DNA of 64,000 bases from JBMNCQ01 sp049366715 (GCA_049366715.1 JBMNCQ010000040.1:1-64000), one strand, 5' to 3'. Shown: positions 1-8,819, counted from the stretch's first letter. Numbers and translations are program-made. The notes: generated from the sequence alone by a model not told the origin.

Positions 1-71
1 TAGTGACATTTTACCGGAATAATAACAAGGTGACATTATCACAGAATAAACACACTAGATACTGGATACTA

Positions 72-100
72 TTGACACCAAATTTTGCCTGTGATATAAT
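72..100 (+). promoter_or_regulatory. Sigma-A promoter of the lysine-riboswitch operon
   Basis: TTGACA at 72-77 and TATAAT at 95-100 are both perfect consensus hexamers with a 17-base spacer. Transcription should begin near 107, just ahead of the lysine riboswitch, so this is the operon's main vegetative promoter. Confidence 0.85.
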
Positions 101-129
101 ATGAAAAAATTTAATTTAATATTACCTCA

Positions 130-325
130 TCTCTCCGGAGATGGGGTAGAGGCGCGAAAATTAAGAGTATTACCGGGGAGAAGAGGGATTTTATGATCTG
201 GTAAAAAAGGAATTTTCGCCGAAGTCTAGTAAAAAACCCTGATTTACTAGGCTGGGTCTGTGCTAAACAAGTACAGGACTGTCACTTATTGCTTCCCGGG
301 CTGTAAGTGGAGTGCTATCTCATGG
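130..325 (+). promoter_or_regulatory. Lysine riboswitch (L box)
   Basis: The segment carries the conserved blocks of the lysine aptamer in order: GGTAGAGGCGCG near 145, GGGGAGAAGAGG near 175, GCCGAAG near 219, GGCTGGGTCTGTGC near 251, GGACTGTCAC near 276 and GGAGTGCTATCT ending at 320. The closing P1 stem can form between GAGATGG before the first block and CTATCTC at the end. It sits between a strong promoter and a terminator hairpin, ahead of dapB, as expected for lysine-triggered termination of diaminopimelate/lysine genes. Recognised from sequence blocks only; no covariance model was run. Confidence 0.93.
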
Positions 326-356
326 AGAATGGGGGATATTTTCTTTGGCTTATTAT

Positions 357-395
357 GACCAAAGGGTATTTTTCCCTTTGGTCTTATTTTTTTAA
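357..395 (+). terminator. Riboswitch-controlled terminator before dapB
   Basis: GACCAAAGGG and CCCTTTGGTC form a perfect 10-bp stem around a T-rich loop, followed by TTATTTTTTT. It lies between the lysine aptamer and the dapB ribosome binding site, so it is the expected off-switch. Confidence 0.9.
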
Positions 396-418
396 AGCAA
401 CAAAAGGGAGGACGTTTC

Positions 419-1213
419 ATGCAAAAAATTAAAGTTGGTGTTATGGGAGCCTGTGGTAAGATGGGGCAGGAAATTTGCAAAAGTGTTATTGACGATAACG
501 AACTTGAATTGATGGTAGCTTTTGATGTAATAAATCAGGGAATGGATATGGGGATCTTAATTGGCAGACCGGATACAGGGGTTAAAATAGAAACAAATTA
601 TCATAACCTGCTGGCTCAAAAACCTGATGTAATTATCGATTTTTCTAATGCTCAGGCAGTTTTGAATAATGTTCCGCAGGTTATTGAAAATGGCATTGAT
701 GTTGTCATCGGGACTACCGGTTTGACCAATAACGAAATTGAAGATTTAAGGCTCTTAGCAAAAGAAAATAATACCGGCATTTTCATTGCACCTAATTTTG
801 CAATTGGTGCCGTATTAATGATGCAGTTTGCAAAAGAAGCCGCCCGCTATTTCCCCCATGTGGAAATAATCGAGCAGCATCATGACCAAAAGTTGGATTC
901 ACCTTCCGGAACGGCCTTTAAAACTTTAGAAGAAATTTCGCAAAACCGGGCGAAAGTGCAGCAGGGGAATCCTCAGGAGTATGAAAAAATATCCGGTGCC
1001 AGAGGAGGGGATTATGAGGGAATCAGGGTCCACAGCGTCCGGCTGCCGGGTCTTATTGCTCACCAAGAGGTCATCTTTGGCGGAGAAGGACAGATTTTAA
1101 CAATCAGACATGATTCATTATCAAGGGCATCCTTTATGCCAGGTATCCTATTAGCGGTTAAAAAAATCCATAAGACAAAAGGGTTTATCTATGGGTTGGA
1201 TAGTATCCTCTAG
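419..1213 (+). CDS. dapB: 4-hydroxy-tetrahydrodipicolinate reductase
   Basis: This enzyme reduces hydroxy-tetrahydrodipicolinate to tetrahydrodipicolinate with NAD(P)H, in the cytoplasm, on the way to diaminopimelate and lysine. The 264-residue length is normal. The N-terminus has the dinucleotide-binding GACGKMG loop (residues 10-16). Residues 152-166 contain the family signature EQHHDQKLDSPSGTA, with catalytic His154/155 and Lys158 and the substrate-binding SPSGTA. GGGAGG lies just upstream of the ATG. It is the first gene after the lysine riboswitch and terminator, so lysine should repress it. In B. subtilis dapB is not beside the spoVF-asd-dapG-dapA group, so this arrangement is more compact. 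Confidence 0.97.
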   Translation: MQKIKVGVMGACGKMGQEICKSVIDDNELELMVAFDVINQGMDMGILIGRPDTGVKIETNYHNLLAQKPDVIIDFSNAQAVLNNVPQVIENGIDVVIGTTGLTNNEIEDLRLLAKENNTGIFIAPNFAIGAVLMMQFAKEAARYFPHVEIIEQHHDQKLDSPSGTAFKTLEEISQNRAKVQQGNPQEYEKISGARGGDYEGIRVHSVRLPGLIAHQEVIFGGEGQILTIRHDSLSRASFMPGILLAVKKIHKTKGFIYGLDSIL

Positions 1214-1300
1214 GGTTAATAATGTGAATAGGAATTAATATTAAACAGGCTTAACATTGAGAGCTGCCTTGATCACATAATTTTATAATGCTAATCATGC

Positions 1301-1328
1301 ACTTAATTACCTCCTATTTCATATACTG
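1301..1328 (+). promoter_or_regulatory. Possible sporulation (sigma-K-like) promoter before dpaA
   Basis: In the 148-base gap before dpaA, AC at 1301 is followed after about 17 bases by CATATACTG at 1320-1328. This resembles the sigma-K pattern AC-N16/17-CATAnnnTA, with one mismatch in the final TA. B. subtilis spoVF is known to be sigma-K dependent, and an internal start would free dpaA/dpaB from lysine control. The match is short and imperfect, so this is only a suggestion. Confidence 0.25.
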
Positions 1329-1361
1329 GCTGTAGTTAATGGGTAAGGAGGTTAAAAGCAT

Positions 1362-2288
1362 ATGGTTACTAATTTAACTGGCCTTAAAATTGCAGTTGTA
1401 GGTGGAGATGAAAGGCAGATCGTTTTGATCAGAAAATTATTGGAACTAGAGGCAGTAGTAAATGTGATCGGGTTGCCGGAAAGGGAAGAACTGCTGGGAG
1501 CTAATTTCTGCAATGATTTACAACAAGCATTAGCAGGGGCTCAAGCCATTATTTTACCAATGGCCGGAACTGATTTTCAAGGGAATGTGATTACTTCGTT
1601 TTCCAAAGATTTGTTTCAATTTACCGAGGACATTTTCCAGAGCATTCCGGAAACCACCCCTATTTTTGTAGGTGTTGCTAAGCCATTTATGAAAGAATGG
1701 GCCAGATTTTATCAAAAGAAGTTAATTGAAATTGCCGACCTAGATGAAATTGCCATTCCCAATTCCATTCCCACTGCAGAAGGTTGTCTGCAAATAGCAA
1801 TGGAAAAATTACCGATAACTCTCCATGGCAGTAATACTCTTGTGATCGGATTTGGCCGCTGTGGAAAAACTTTAGCCAGAATGCTGCAGGCTCTGGGAGC
1901 TAAGACTACCGTCTTTGCCAGGAAAACGGCTGATCTCGCACGGATCAAAGAAATGGGAATGACTGCAAGTACTTATGAGAAACTGCCGGATTATATCGCA
2001 GATGCCGACTTGATCATTAATACGGTACCCATCAAGATTCTTACCGGCAAAATACTGGAACAAGCCCAAAGTGCTATTTTGTTAATCATAGATATCGCTT
2101 CCGCACCGGGAGGAACTGATTTTACAGCCGCAGCAGAACTGGGAATTAATGCTTTTTTAGCACCTAGTTTACCCGGGCTGGTTGCACCGAAAACAGCCGG
2201 GGAAATTTTAGCGGAAGCCCTACCAAGTCTAATATGCAAAGAGATCTCCTTACCGAATAAAAATAAGGTGGGAGGTAAGCGCGAATGA
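1362..2288 (+). CDS. dpaA: Dipicolinate synthase subunit A (SpoVFA)
   Basis: Subunit A of dipicolinate synthase, which makes the spore-core compound dipicolinic acid in the mother cell from a lysine-pathway intermediate. The 308-residue protein has the family's N-terminal GGDERQ motif (residues 14-19) and a central Rossmann loop VIGFGRCG (161-168), consistent with an NAD(P)-dependent dehydrogenase-like fold. A strong site (AAGGAGG) lies 5' of the ATG. It overlaps dpaB by 4 bases (ATGA), so the subunits are translationally coupled. The preceding gap of 148 bases is much longer than others in this operon and may hold a sporulation promoter. Its presence is strong evidence for a spore former. 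Confidence 0.96.
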   Translation: MVTNLTGLKIAVVGGDERQIVLIRKLLELEAVVNVIGLPEREELLGANFCNDLQQALAGAQAIILPMAGTDFQGNVITSFSKDLFQFTEDIFQSIPETTPIFVGVAKPFMKEWARFYQKKLIEIADLDEIAIPNSIPTAEGCLQIAMEKLPITLHGSNTLVIGFGRCGKTLARMLQALGAKTTVFARKTADLARIKEMGMTASTYEKLPDYIADADLIINTVPIKILTGKILEQAQSAILLIIDIASAPGGTDFTAAAELGINAFLAPSLPGLVAPKTAGEILAEALPSLICKEISLPNKNKVGGKRE

Positions 2289-2866
2289 AATTAGCGGGGA
2301 AAAAAATCGGACTTGGGATAACAGGATCCCATTGTACTTATGATAAAGTAATTCCTCAAATTGAAAAGCTGAAGCAGGAAGGCGCCGAGGTACAAATAAT
2401 TTTGTCCGAAGCAGCACAAAATACCGATACAAGATTTGGCAAAGCCAGTGAATGGAAAGAAAGATTAAGTGAACTTTCTGAGCATAAGCTGATCACTACC
2501 ATAACTGAGGCCGAACCCATCGGGCCGTTATGCATGTTTGACTGCTTAGTTATCGCACCATGTACGGGTAATACAATCGGTAAGCTGGCCAATAGTATTA
2601 CGGATGGTCCGGTATTAATGGCAGCCAAAGCTCATTTAAGGAATACAAAACCTTTGGTGATCGGGATATCGACCAATGACGGTTTGAGCAATAATGCCAA
2701 AAATATCGGAGTATTGTTAAATGCCAAGAATTTTTATTTCATTCCTTTTGCACAAGATGATCCGATTAAAAAGCCTAATTCAATTGTTGCGAATATGAAT
2801 TTGATTTTTGAAACAGTTTTAGCCGCCATAGAAGGTAAACAAATCCAGCCTGTTTTAGATAGATGA
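2285..2866 (+). CDS. dpaB: Dipicolinate synthase subunit B (SpoVFB)
   Basis: Flavoprotein-fold subunit of dipicolinate synthase, partner of DpaA. The 193-residue protein starts with GLGITGSHCTYDKV, typical of SpoVFB and related to phosphopantothenoylcysteine decarboxylase-like flavoproteins. The central IAPCTGNTIGKLANSITD segment (about residues 90-108) is the conserved ligand-binding loop of the family. It starts within the last codons of dpaA and is preceded by GGGAGG. It is followed after 50 bases by asd, whose product feeds the same pathway. Confidence 0.95.
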   Translation: MKLAGKKIGLGITGSHCTYDKVIPQIEKLKQEGAEVQIILSEAAQNTDTRFGKASEWKERLSELSEHKLITTITEAEPIGPLCMFDCLVIAPCTGNTIGKLANSITDGPVLMAAKAHLRNTKPLVIGISTNDGLSNNAKNIGVLLNAKNFYFIPFAQDDPIKKPNSIVANMNLIFETVLAAIEGKQIQPVLDR

Positions 2867-2916
2867 TTATTTGATTTTCTGGTGGCGGCTAATAATCCGG
2901 CAAGGAGGAAACTTAA

Positions 2917-3927
2917 ATGAAGAAACTTAATGTTGCGATTGTAGGTGCCACTGGAGCAGTAGGTCAAGAAATACTTAAGGTCATGGCGGAAAGAAAGATT
3001 CCCTTCAAAGAGTTGAAATTATTATCCAGCCAGCGTTCTGCCGGTACAGTTATTCATTACCGGAGTAAAGACTATGTGGTAGAAGAAACCACGGCAGATT
3101 CTTTTAACGGTATTGATTTGGCATTGTTTGCCGGTGGACCGGCCAGCAAAGAATTCGGGCGTTTGGCCCAAGGAAAAGGCACCGTAATTATTGATAATAG
3201 TAGTACCTTTCGCCTGGAACCTGATGTTCCCTTAGTTGTTCCTGAGGTAAATCCTGATGATTTAAAGAAACATCAAGGGATAATTGCTAATCCCAACTGT
3301 TCAACAATAATTATGGTAACCGCTCTATGTCCTCTCTATCTCCAAAGTAGAATAAAAAGGATTATTGTCTCGACTTATCAGGCCGTATCCGGGGCCGGCA
3401 AAGAAGGGATAGATGAACTGACTCTACAAACCAAACAATTATTAGCAGGAAAAGAAATAGAGACTAAGGTATTTCCATACCAGATTGCCTCCAATATAAT
3501 TCCTCATATTGATATCTGGATGGCTGATGATTATACCAAGGAAGAAATGAAAATGGTTTATGAAACGCAAAAAATCTTCAACGATCCTGAAATTGCAGTA
3601 ACTGCAACTACGGTAAGAGTACCGATCTACCGGAGTCATTCGGAATCAATATATATTGAAACAGAGGAAGCAATTACACCGGAGAAGGCGAAGGAACTAT
3701 TAAACAGCAGTAAGGGGATAATCGTTCAAGACGACCCGTCTCGTAATATCTATCCGATGCCTTTATTCACTTCATATACAGATGAAGTCTATGTCGGCAG
3801 AATAAGAAGAGATTTATATACCCCTAATGGTTTAAACTTATGGGTTGTTGCCGATCAGCTTAGGAAAGGTGCTGCTACAAATGCTGTTCAGATTGCAGAG
3901 GAACTCTTGAAAAACAATTTGATTTAA
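2917..3927 (+). CDS. asd: Aspartate-semialdehyde dehydrogenase
   Basis: Reduces aspartyl phosphate to aspartate semialdehyde with NADPH, the shared step for lysine, diaminopimelate, threonine and methionine. The 336-residue protein has the nucleotide loop GATGAVGQ (10-17), the catalytic cysteine in NPNCST (Cys128), and the family block QAVSGAGKEG (155-164). Length and motifs match the Gram-positive asd group. AAGGAGG precedes the ATG. The order dpaA-dpaB-asd-dapG-dapA is the same as in B. subtilis. Confidence 0.97.
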   Translation: MKKLNVAIVGATGAVGQEILKVMAERKIPFKELKLLSSQRSAGTVIHYRSKDYVVEETTADSFNGIDLALFAGGPASKEFGRLAQGKGTVIIDNSSTFRLEPDVPLVVPEVNPDDLKKHQGIIANPNCSTIIMVTALCPLYLQSRIKRIIVSTYQAVSGAGKEGIDELTLQTKQLLAGKEIETKVFPYQIASNIIPHIDIWMADDYTKEEMKMVYETQKIFNDPEIAVTATTVRVPIYRSHSESIYIETEEAITPEKAKELLNSSKGIIVQDDPSRNIYPMPLFTSYTDEVYVGRIRRDLYTPNGLNLWVVADQLRKGAATNAVQIAEELLKNNLI

Positions 3928-3941
3928 ATCGAGGTGGGACC

Positions 3942-5162
3942 ATGAAAATTATCGTGCAGAAGTTTGGAGGTTCTTCTCTTTCTTCGAAAGATAAAAGGCT
4001 GCAAGCTGTGAATAAAGTAATTGCTTCTCAAAAAGAGGGTTATGCAAGTGTAGTTGTAGTTTCTGCTATGGGGAGGAGCGGTGATCCCTATGCTACCGAT
4101 ACCTTAATAAATTTAGTCAAGGAAATTTACCAAGATATCAATCCCCGGGAAATGGATGTCCTTTTAAACTGCGGGGAAATTATATCAGCCGTAGTTTTAT
4201 GCCAGGAATTTAAATGTCTAGGATATGAGGCAACAGTATTAACGGGGGGGCAAGCGGGTATTATCACCGATCAATCTTTTACGGAAGCAAGGATTTTAAG
4301 GATTAAACCCGACAAGATCATTAAAAATCTTAAAGATAATAAAATTGTCATTGTTACAGGTTTTCAAGGACTTACAGAAGATGGAGAGTTAACAACTTTA
4401 GGCAGGGGGGGAAGTGATACCACGGCTTCAGCATTAGGTGTTGCACTAGATGCGGAATTTGTTGAGATTTTTACGGATGTAGACGGCATTAAAACGGCAG
4501 ATCCCCGTATCGTAAAAGAAGCGAAAACCTTAGATGTGGTCACATATAATGAAATCTGCCAGCTGGCTCAACAAGGAGCCAAGGTAATACACCCGCGGGC
4601 TGTGGAGATAGCTATGCAAAAAAATATACCTTTGCGGGTTCGTTCCACATTTGCAGATTCTCCCGGCACTTTAGTTACGAATTTCGGAGAAATGTATAAT
4701 TCCGTGGAAATAAATAGCGACCGGCTTTTGACGGGAATTACGAATCTGCCTAATATAACCCAGTTGAAGATATTTACCAATAAGTCGGAAGATAATAAGG
4801 ATTTAGAATTGAAAATTTTCCGGGCAATGGCTCTTTCTAATATCAGTATTGATTTTATTAATGTCCATCCTCACCAGGTTATTTTTACTGTTAAAGATCA
4901 TGATGCAGAAAAATCTGTTAAAGTAATTGAAAATATAGGCTTAAAGGCCGAAGTTCTCAAAGGATGCGCCAAAATTTCCGCAGTAGGAGCGAATATGGCG
5001 GGAGTACCTGGTGTTATGGCCAAAATTGTTGAAGCACTGACAGTGGAAAAAATTAAAATCTTACAGACCGCAGATTCTCATACGACAATCTGGTGTTTAG
5101 TAAAGAAAGAGGATATGGAGAAAGCTGTGATAGCTTTACATAGAAAATTTAATTTAGGATAG
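3942..5162 (+). CDS. dapG: Aspartate kinase (DapG/LysC type)
   Basis: Phosphorylates aspartate, the first step of the aspartate-family pathway. The 406-residue protein begins MKIIVQKFGGSS, with the kinase signature KFGGSS at 7-12, and has the TLGRGGSDTTA block in the amino acid kinase domain. The last 140 or so residues form a tandem ACT regulatory region where amino-acid feedback acts. Its length suits the single-chain monofunctional form. The symbol dapG follows from position between asd and dapA, as in B. subtilis. Which amino acid inhibits it (diaminopimelate or lysine) cannot be read from sequence alone. Confidence 0.95.
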   Translation: MKIIVQKFGGSSLSSKDKRLQAVNKVIASQKEGYASVVVVSAMGRSGDPYATDTLINLVKEIYQDINPREMDVLLNCGEIISAVVLCQEFKCLGYEATVLTGGQAGIITDQSFTEARILRIKPDKIIKNLKDNKIVIVTGFQGLTEDGELTTLGRGGSDTTASALGVALDAEFVEIFTDVDGIKTADPRIVKEAKTLDVVTYNEICQLAQQGAKVIHPRAVEIAMQKNIPLRVRSTFADSPGTLVTNFGEMYNSVEINSDRLLTGITNLPNITQLKIFTNKSEDNKDLELKIFRAMALSNISIDFINVHPHQVIFTVKDHDAEKSVKVIENIGLKAEVLKGCAKISAVGANMAGVPGVMAKIVEALTVEKIKILQTADSHTTIWCLVKKEDMEKAVIALHRKFNLG

Positions 5163-5173
5163 GAGGGAAAAAA

Positions 5174-6055
5174 ATGGTATTTGGAAGACTTTTAACGGCA
5201 ATGGTAACACCATTTAATGAGCAATTAGAGGTTGATTACGACAAGGCACGGCAGCTGGCGGAATATTTACTGGCAAATGGCAATGACGGTATTGTTGTTG
5301 CCGGTACTACCGGAGAATCACCAACCTTGTCTAAAGCTGAAAAGATTAATTTATTTAAAGCGGTCAAAGAAGCTGTGGGGAATAAAGGACAGGTCATAGC
5401 AGGTACGGGCTCTTATTCCACAAAGGACAGTATTGAACTGACGAAAGCTGCGGAAGAAACCGGTGTAGACGGGGTAATGCTGGTAGTACCTTATTATAAT
5501 AAACCACCCCAGCAGGCTTTAAGCGAGCATTTTAAAAGTTTAGCCCAATGTACAAAGTTGCCTATTTTTCTCTATAATGTCCCCGGGAGAACTTCAATGA
5601 ATATGCAGCCGGAAACTGTTGCGGAGTTAGCGAAATTACCCAATATCGTTGCGATCAAGGAAGCAGCGGGAGATATGGACCAAGTAAGCGCACTGAAAGC
5701 ATTGGTTCCCGATGATTTTCTGGTTTACAGCGGAGATGATTCCTTGACGTTACCTATGTTGGCTTTAGGAGCGCACGGGGTTATCAGTGTGGCCGGTCAT
5801 ATTGTCGGAAATGAAATCAAGGAAATGATCGAAGCCTATATTACCGGGGATGTAGTCAAAGCCCAGGCAATCCATAAGATGCTCTTCCCGGTATTTAGAA
5901 CGATGTTTATTACGACTAATCCCATACCTGTTAAGACTGCCGTAAACATGGCAGTATTGGACACAGGTAAAATGAGATTACCTATGATCGAGGCCAACGA
6001 CGAGCAGAAGCGCAAAATTGTTAAAATATTGGAGCAGATGGGAAAAATACAATAA
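5174..6055 (+). CDS. dapA: 4-hydroxy-tetrahydrodipicolinate synthase
   Basis: Condenses pyruvate with aspartate semialdehyde to give hydroxy-tetrahydrodipicolinate. The 293-residue TIM-barrel protein has GTTGESPTL (45-52), the YNVPGRT motif with catalytic Tyr134, and the Schiff-base lysine in AIKEAAG (Lys162). AGGAGGG lies directly upstream, and only 11 bases separate it from dapG. It is the last gene of the riboswitch operon; a terminator follows at 6070. dapB, which acts next, is the first gene of the operon. Confidence 0.97.
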   Translation: MVFGRLLTAMVTPFNEQLEVDYDKARQLAEYLLANGNDGIVVAGTTGESPTLSKAEKINLFKAVKEAVGNKGQVIAGTGSYSTKDSIELTKAAEETGVDGVMLVVPYYNKPPQQALSEHFKSLAQCTKLPIFLYNVPGRTSMNMQPETVAELAKLPNIVAIKEAAGDMDQVSALKALVPDDFLVYSGDDSLTLPMLALGAHGVISVAGHIVGNEIKEMIEAYITGDVVKAQAIHKMLFPVFRTMFITTNPIPVKTAVNMAVLDTGKMRLPMIEANDEQKRKIVKILEQMGKIQ

Positions 6056-6069
6056 AATTCTTAATTCAA

Positions 6070-6098
6070 AACGCACCGTACGGTGCGTTTTGTTTTGG
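6070..6098 (+). terminator. Terminator after dapA
   Basis: AAAACGCACC, a GTAC turn and GGTGCGTTTT form a perfect 10-bp stem followed by GTTTTGGG. It closes the lysine/dipicolinate operon. Confidence 0.85.
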
Positions 6099-6187
6099 GA
6101 TAGTATTAATCTGAACCCTATCAGGCAATAATAAATAGGTAGAAGAGGTGGAGGTACGGATAAAATTAGTTAGATGATAACCTTATC

Positions 6188-6216
6188 TTGTACAAATAAC
6201 CTAAATACCTTATAAT
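6188..6216 (+). promoter_or_regulatory. Sigma-A promoter of RNase J gene
   Basis: TTGTAC at 6188-6193 and TATAAT at 6211-6216 are separated by 17 bases. The predicted start of transcription is near 6223. This leaves a leader of about 43 bases before the proposed start codon at 6266, but only about 4 bases before the GTG at 6227. Confidence 0.75.
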
Positions 6217-6265
6217 AAATAAAGATGTGTCTGGTCGGCAAATAAGAAAGAGAGGAGGATTCGCA

Positions 6266-7930
6266 ATAAAAAAAGATGAAAAAGTAATTCTGATTCCTCT
6301 GGGCGGTCTTGGGGAAATTGGAAAAAATATGATGGCTATCAGATATCGTAATGAAATAATTGTTATTGATTCCGGTTTGATGTTTCCGGAAGATGAACTA
6401 TTAGGTATTGATGTAGTAATCCCTGATATCACGTACCTTATTGAAAACATGGAGCTTGTTAGAGCGATAGTCCTTACCCATGGACACGAAGACCATATCG
6501 GGGCGCTGCCGTATGTACTAAAAGACCTCAATGTTCCTGTTTACGGGACGAGACTAACTTTAGGAATACTGGAAGGTAAGCTTAAAGAAACAAATTCTTC
6601 CGCAACTGCCAAATTAAACGTCGTAAAGCCGAGAGATATTGTTACTCTTGGTTCGCTGAAGGTTGAGTTTATTAAAACAAGTCATAGTATTCCTGATTCG
6701 GTTGGAATAGCTATTCATACCCCGGTAGGTACTATCTTGCATACCGGAGATTTTAAGCTTGACCAAACTCCTGTGGACGGCATAGTAGCTGATATCAGCC
6801 GTATCGCCGAGTTAGGTGAAAAAGGGGTACTTGTACTGCTTTCTGATAGTACGAATGTGGAACGCCAGGGATTTACTATGTCCGAAAAGGTTGTAGGACA
6901 AAACTTTGATGAACATTTTCGTTTAGCCAAGGAAAGGATTATTATCGCAACATTTGCAACCAATGTGCATCGTATTCAGCAAGTGATCGACTCTTCATAT
7001 CGATATGAGCGAAAAGTTGCAATTGCAGGTCGTAGTATGGTCAATGTTGTCAATATTGCTTCTGATTTGGGGTATTTAATCATTCCGGAAAATACGATAA
7101 TTGAATTAGATGAGATCAATAACTATCCGAGAAATAAGGTAGTACTTTTAACTACCGGAAGCCAGGGTGAGCCGATGTCGGCCCTGACCCGGATGGCTAT
7201 GTCCGATCACCGCAGGGTTGCAATTGAGCATGGGGATACGGTTATTATCTCAGCAACACCTATTCCGGGGAATGAAAAACTGGTTTCCAGAATAATAGAT
7301 CAGCTTTTTAAACTGGGTGCGGAAGTAATCTATGAATCTGTTTCCGGAATCCATGTATCAGGTCATGCCAGCCGGGAAGAGTTAAAACTCATGCTGAATT
7401 TAGTTAAGCCTAAATTCTTTGTGCCCGTTCACGGTGAGTACCGAATGTTAATAAAACATTCCCAGCTGGCTCAGGAAGTGGGGATACCGGCCAGTAATAT
7501 TTTCGTTGCGGAAAACGGCAGTATGCTGGAGTTTTCTAATGAGAAAGGTACCATGACAGGCCGGGTCACTTCGGGAAGAGTCTTAGTTGATGGCTTAGGA
7601 ATTGGCGATGTGGGGAACATTGTTTTGAGAGACCGCAAACAATTATCCCAAGATGGAATTCTAATTGTTGTTGTAACGATCAATAAAGAACAAAAACAAG
7701 TCGTTGCCGGACCAGATATCGTTTCAAGGGGCTTTGTATATGTTCGAGAAGCTGAAGAATTAATGGATGAAGCGAAAGAAAGAGTAAAATTAGCTTTAGA
7801 CAAATGTACAGAAAAGAATATTACCGAATGGGCTGCAATAAAATCAAATATTCGGGATGTTTTAGGCAAGTTTCTTTATGAGAAAACACGCCGAAAACCG
7901 ATGATTTTACCCATAATTATGGAAATTTAG
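6266..7930 (+). CDS. rnj: Ribonuclease J, probable ATA start
   Basis: Ribonuclease J is a zinc-dependent metallo-beta-lactamase/beta-CASP nuclease with endo- and 5'-exonuclease activity in mRNA decay and rRNA maturation. Visible are the hallmark opening IPLGGLGEIGKNM, the metal motif THGHEDHIG, a second-metal segment HTGDFKLDQTP, and VHGEYRM near the C-terminal third. Length is about 554 residues. AGGAGG at 6253-6258 lies 7 bases before an in-frame ATA at 6266; initiation there gives the normal family N-terminus. The upstream in-frame GTG at 6227 has no ribosome site and nearly coincides with the predicted transcript start. Position before tepA matches B. subtilis rnjB (ymfA); whether it acts as J1 or J2 is unclear. 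Confidence 0.93.
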   Translation: MKKDEKVILIPLGGLGEIGKNMMAIRYRNEIIVIDSGLMFPEDELLGIDVVIPDITYLIENMELVRAIVLTHGHEDHIGALPYVLKDLNVPVYGTRLTLGILEGKLKETNSSATAKLNVVKPRDIVTLGSLKVEFIKTSHSIPDSVGIAIHTPVGTILHTGDFKLDQTPVDGIVADISRIAELGEKGVLVLLSDSTNVERQGFTMSEKVVGQNFDEHFRLAKERIIIATFATNVHRIQQVIDSSYRYERKVAIAGRSMVNVVNIASDLGYLIIPENTIIELDEINNYPRNKVVLLTTGSQGEPMSALTRMAMSDHRRVAIEHGDTVIISATPIPGNEKLVSRIIDQLFKLGAEVIYESVSGIHVSGHASREELKLMLNLVKPKFFVPVHGEYRMLIKHSQLAQEVGIPASNIFVAENGSMLEFSNEKGTMTGRVTSGRVLVDGLGIGDVGNIVLRDRKQLSQDGILIVVVTINKEQKQVVAGPDIVSRGFVYVREAEELMDEAKERVKLALDKCTEKNITEWAAIKSNIRDVLGKFLYEKTRRKPMILPIIMEI

Positions 7931-7960
7931 CACAGAGTAAATCTCTGTGCATTTTTTTTC
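7930..7960 (+). terminator. Terminator after RNase J gene
   Basis: GCACAGAG, TAAAT and CTCTGTGC form an 8-bp perfect stem followed by ATTTTTTTT. It begins at the last base of the stop codon and separates the RNase J gene from tepA. Confidence 0.88.
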
Positions 7961-8006
7961 TTCTAAATAAACATACTAGTTTTAAATGAAACAAGGAGTG
8001 ATGAAC

Positions 8007-8819
8007 ATGTATTATAACTCCGATTTTGGTGGAGATAATCAAAGTTTGTACAATCAAAATAATAACCCGATCAGCCCCCAGCAGCCCGGGAGGCCACCTA
8101 TCATCCAGCCCCCGGGTCCGGTCAGGCGCAAAGCAAGGAATGCTTCCAAAAAGACGGTAGATACCATAAAAGAGCTGGGTACTGCTAATGTGCCGACCAA
8201 TTTTCAAAGTAATATCCATTGTATGACCATTGTAGGGCAAGTAGAAGGGCATATGGTTCTCCCCCCCCAAAACAAAACGACGAAATATGAACATCTTATC
8301 CCCCAGATCGTGGCTGCTGAGCAAAACCCCGATATTGAAGGAATGCTGGTGGTATTAAATACCGTGGGCGGGGATGTTGAAGCCGGCCTGGCAATTGCAG
8401 AAAGCATTAGAGGATTATCTAAGCCAACGGTATCTATTGTTATGGGAGGAGGTCATAGTATTGGTACGCCAATTGCAGTTTCTGCCAATTATTGTTTTAT
8501 TGCCCCAACTGCAACTATGACGATACATCCTATCCGGCTAACGGGTTTGGTGATCGGAGTTCCGGCTACTATGGATTATTTGGAAAGGATGCAGGACAGA
8601 GTAGTTCAATTTGTAACTGAAAACTCAAAGATATCGGAAAAAGATTTTCGCAATTTGATGTTTAAAGTCGGAGAATTATCTCAAGACATTGGTACGGTTC
8701 TTGTTGGCAAAGATGCAGTCAGCTATGGACTGATCAATGAAGTAGGAAGTATGTCCCAAGCAATTACGAAGCTAAAATTATTGATTGAGGAAAAGAAAAA
8801 TCAAGGCGGGGTGCATTAA
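8007..8819 (+). CDS. tepA: ClpP-like serine protease, TepA family
   Basis: The protein belongs to the ClpP/crotonase fold and to the TepA (translocation-enhancing protein) group encoded next to spoIIIE. After a low-complexity proline/asparagine-rich N-terminus (about residues 1-45), the ClpP-like core shows the nucleophile region GGGHSIGTP and the histidine segment TIHPIRLTG. I chose the ATG at 8007 because AAGGAG at 7993-7998 is 8 bases upstream; the in-frame ATGs at 7986 and 8001 are badly placed. That gives 270 residues. It abuts the ylzJ-like gene directly. The in vivo substrate is not known from sequence. Confidence 0.88.
   Translation: MYYNSDFGGDNQSLYNQNNNPISPQQPGRPPIIQPPGPVRRKARNASKKTVDTIKELGTANVPTNFQSNIHCMTIVGQVEGHMVLPPQNKTTKYEHLIPQIVAAEQNPDIEGMLVVLNTVGGDVEAGLAIAESIRGLSKPTVSIVMGGGHSIGTPIAVSANYCFIAPTATMTIHPIRLTGLVIGVPATMDYLERMQDRVVQFVTENSKISEKDFRNLMFKVGELSQDIGTVLVGKDAVSYGLINEVGSMSQAITKLKLLIEEKKNQGGVH

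Noticed and set aside
286..480. 64-codon reading frame on the reverse strand over the lysine riboswitch terminator and dapB start
   Set aside because: It overlaps an established riboswitch, terminator and the dapB start, and its sequence has no protein-like features.
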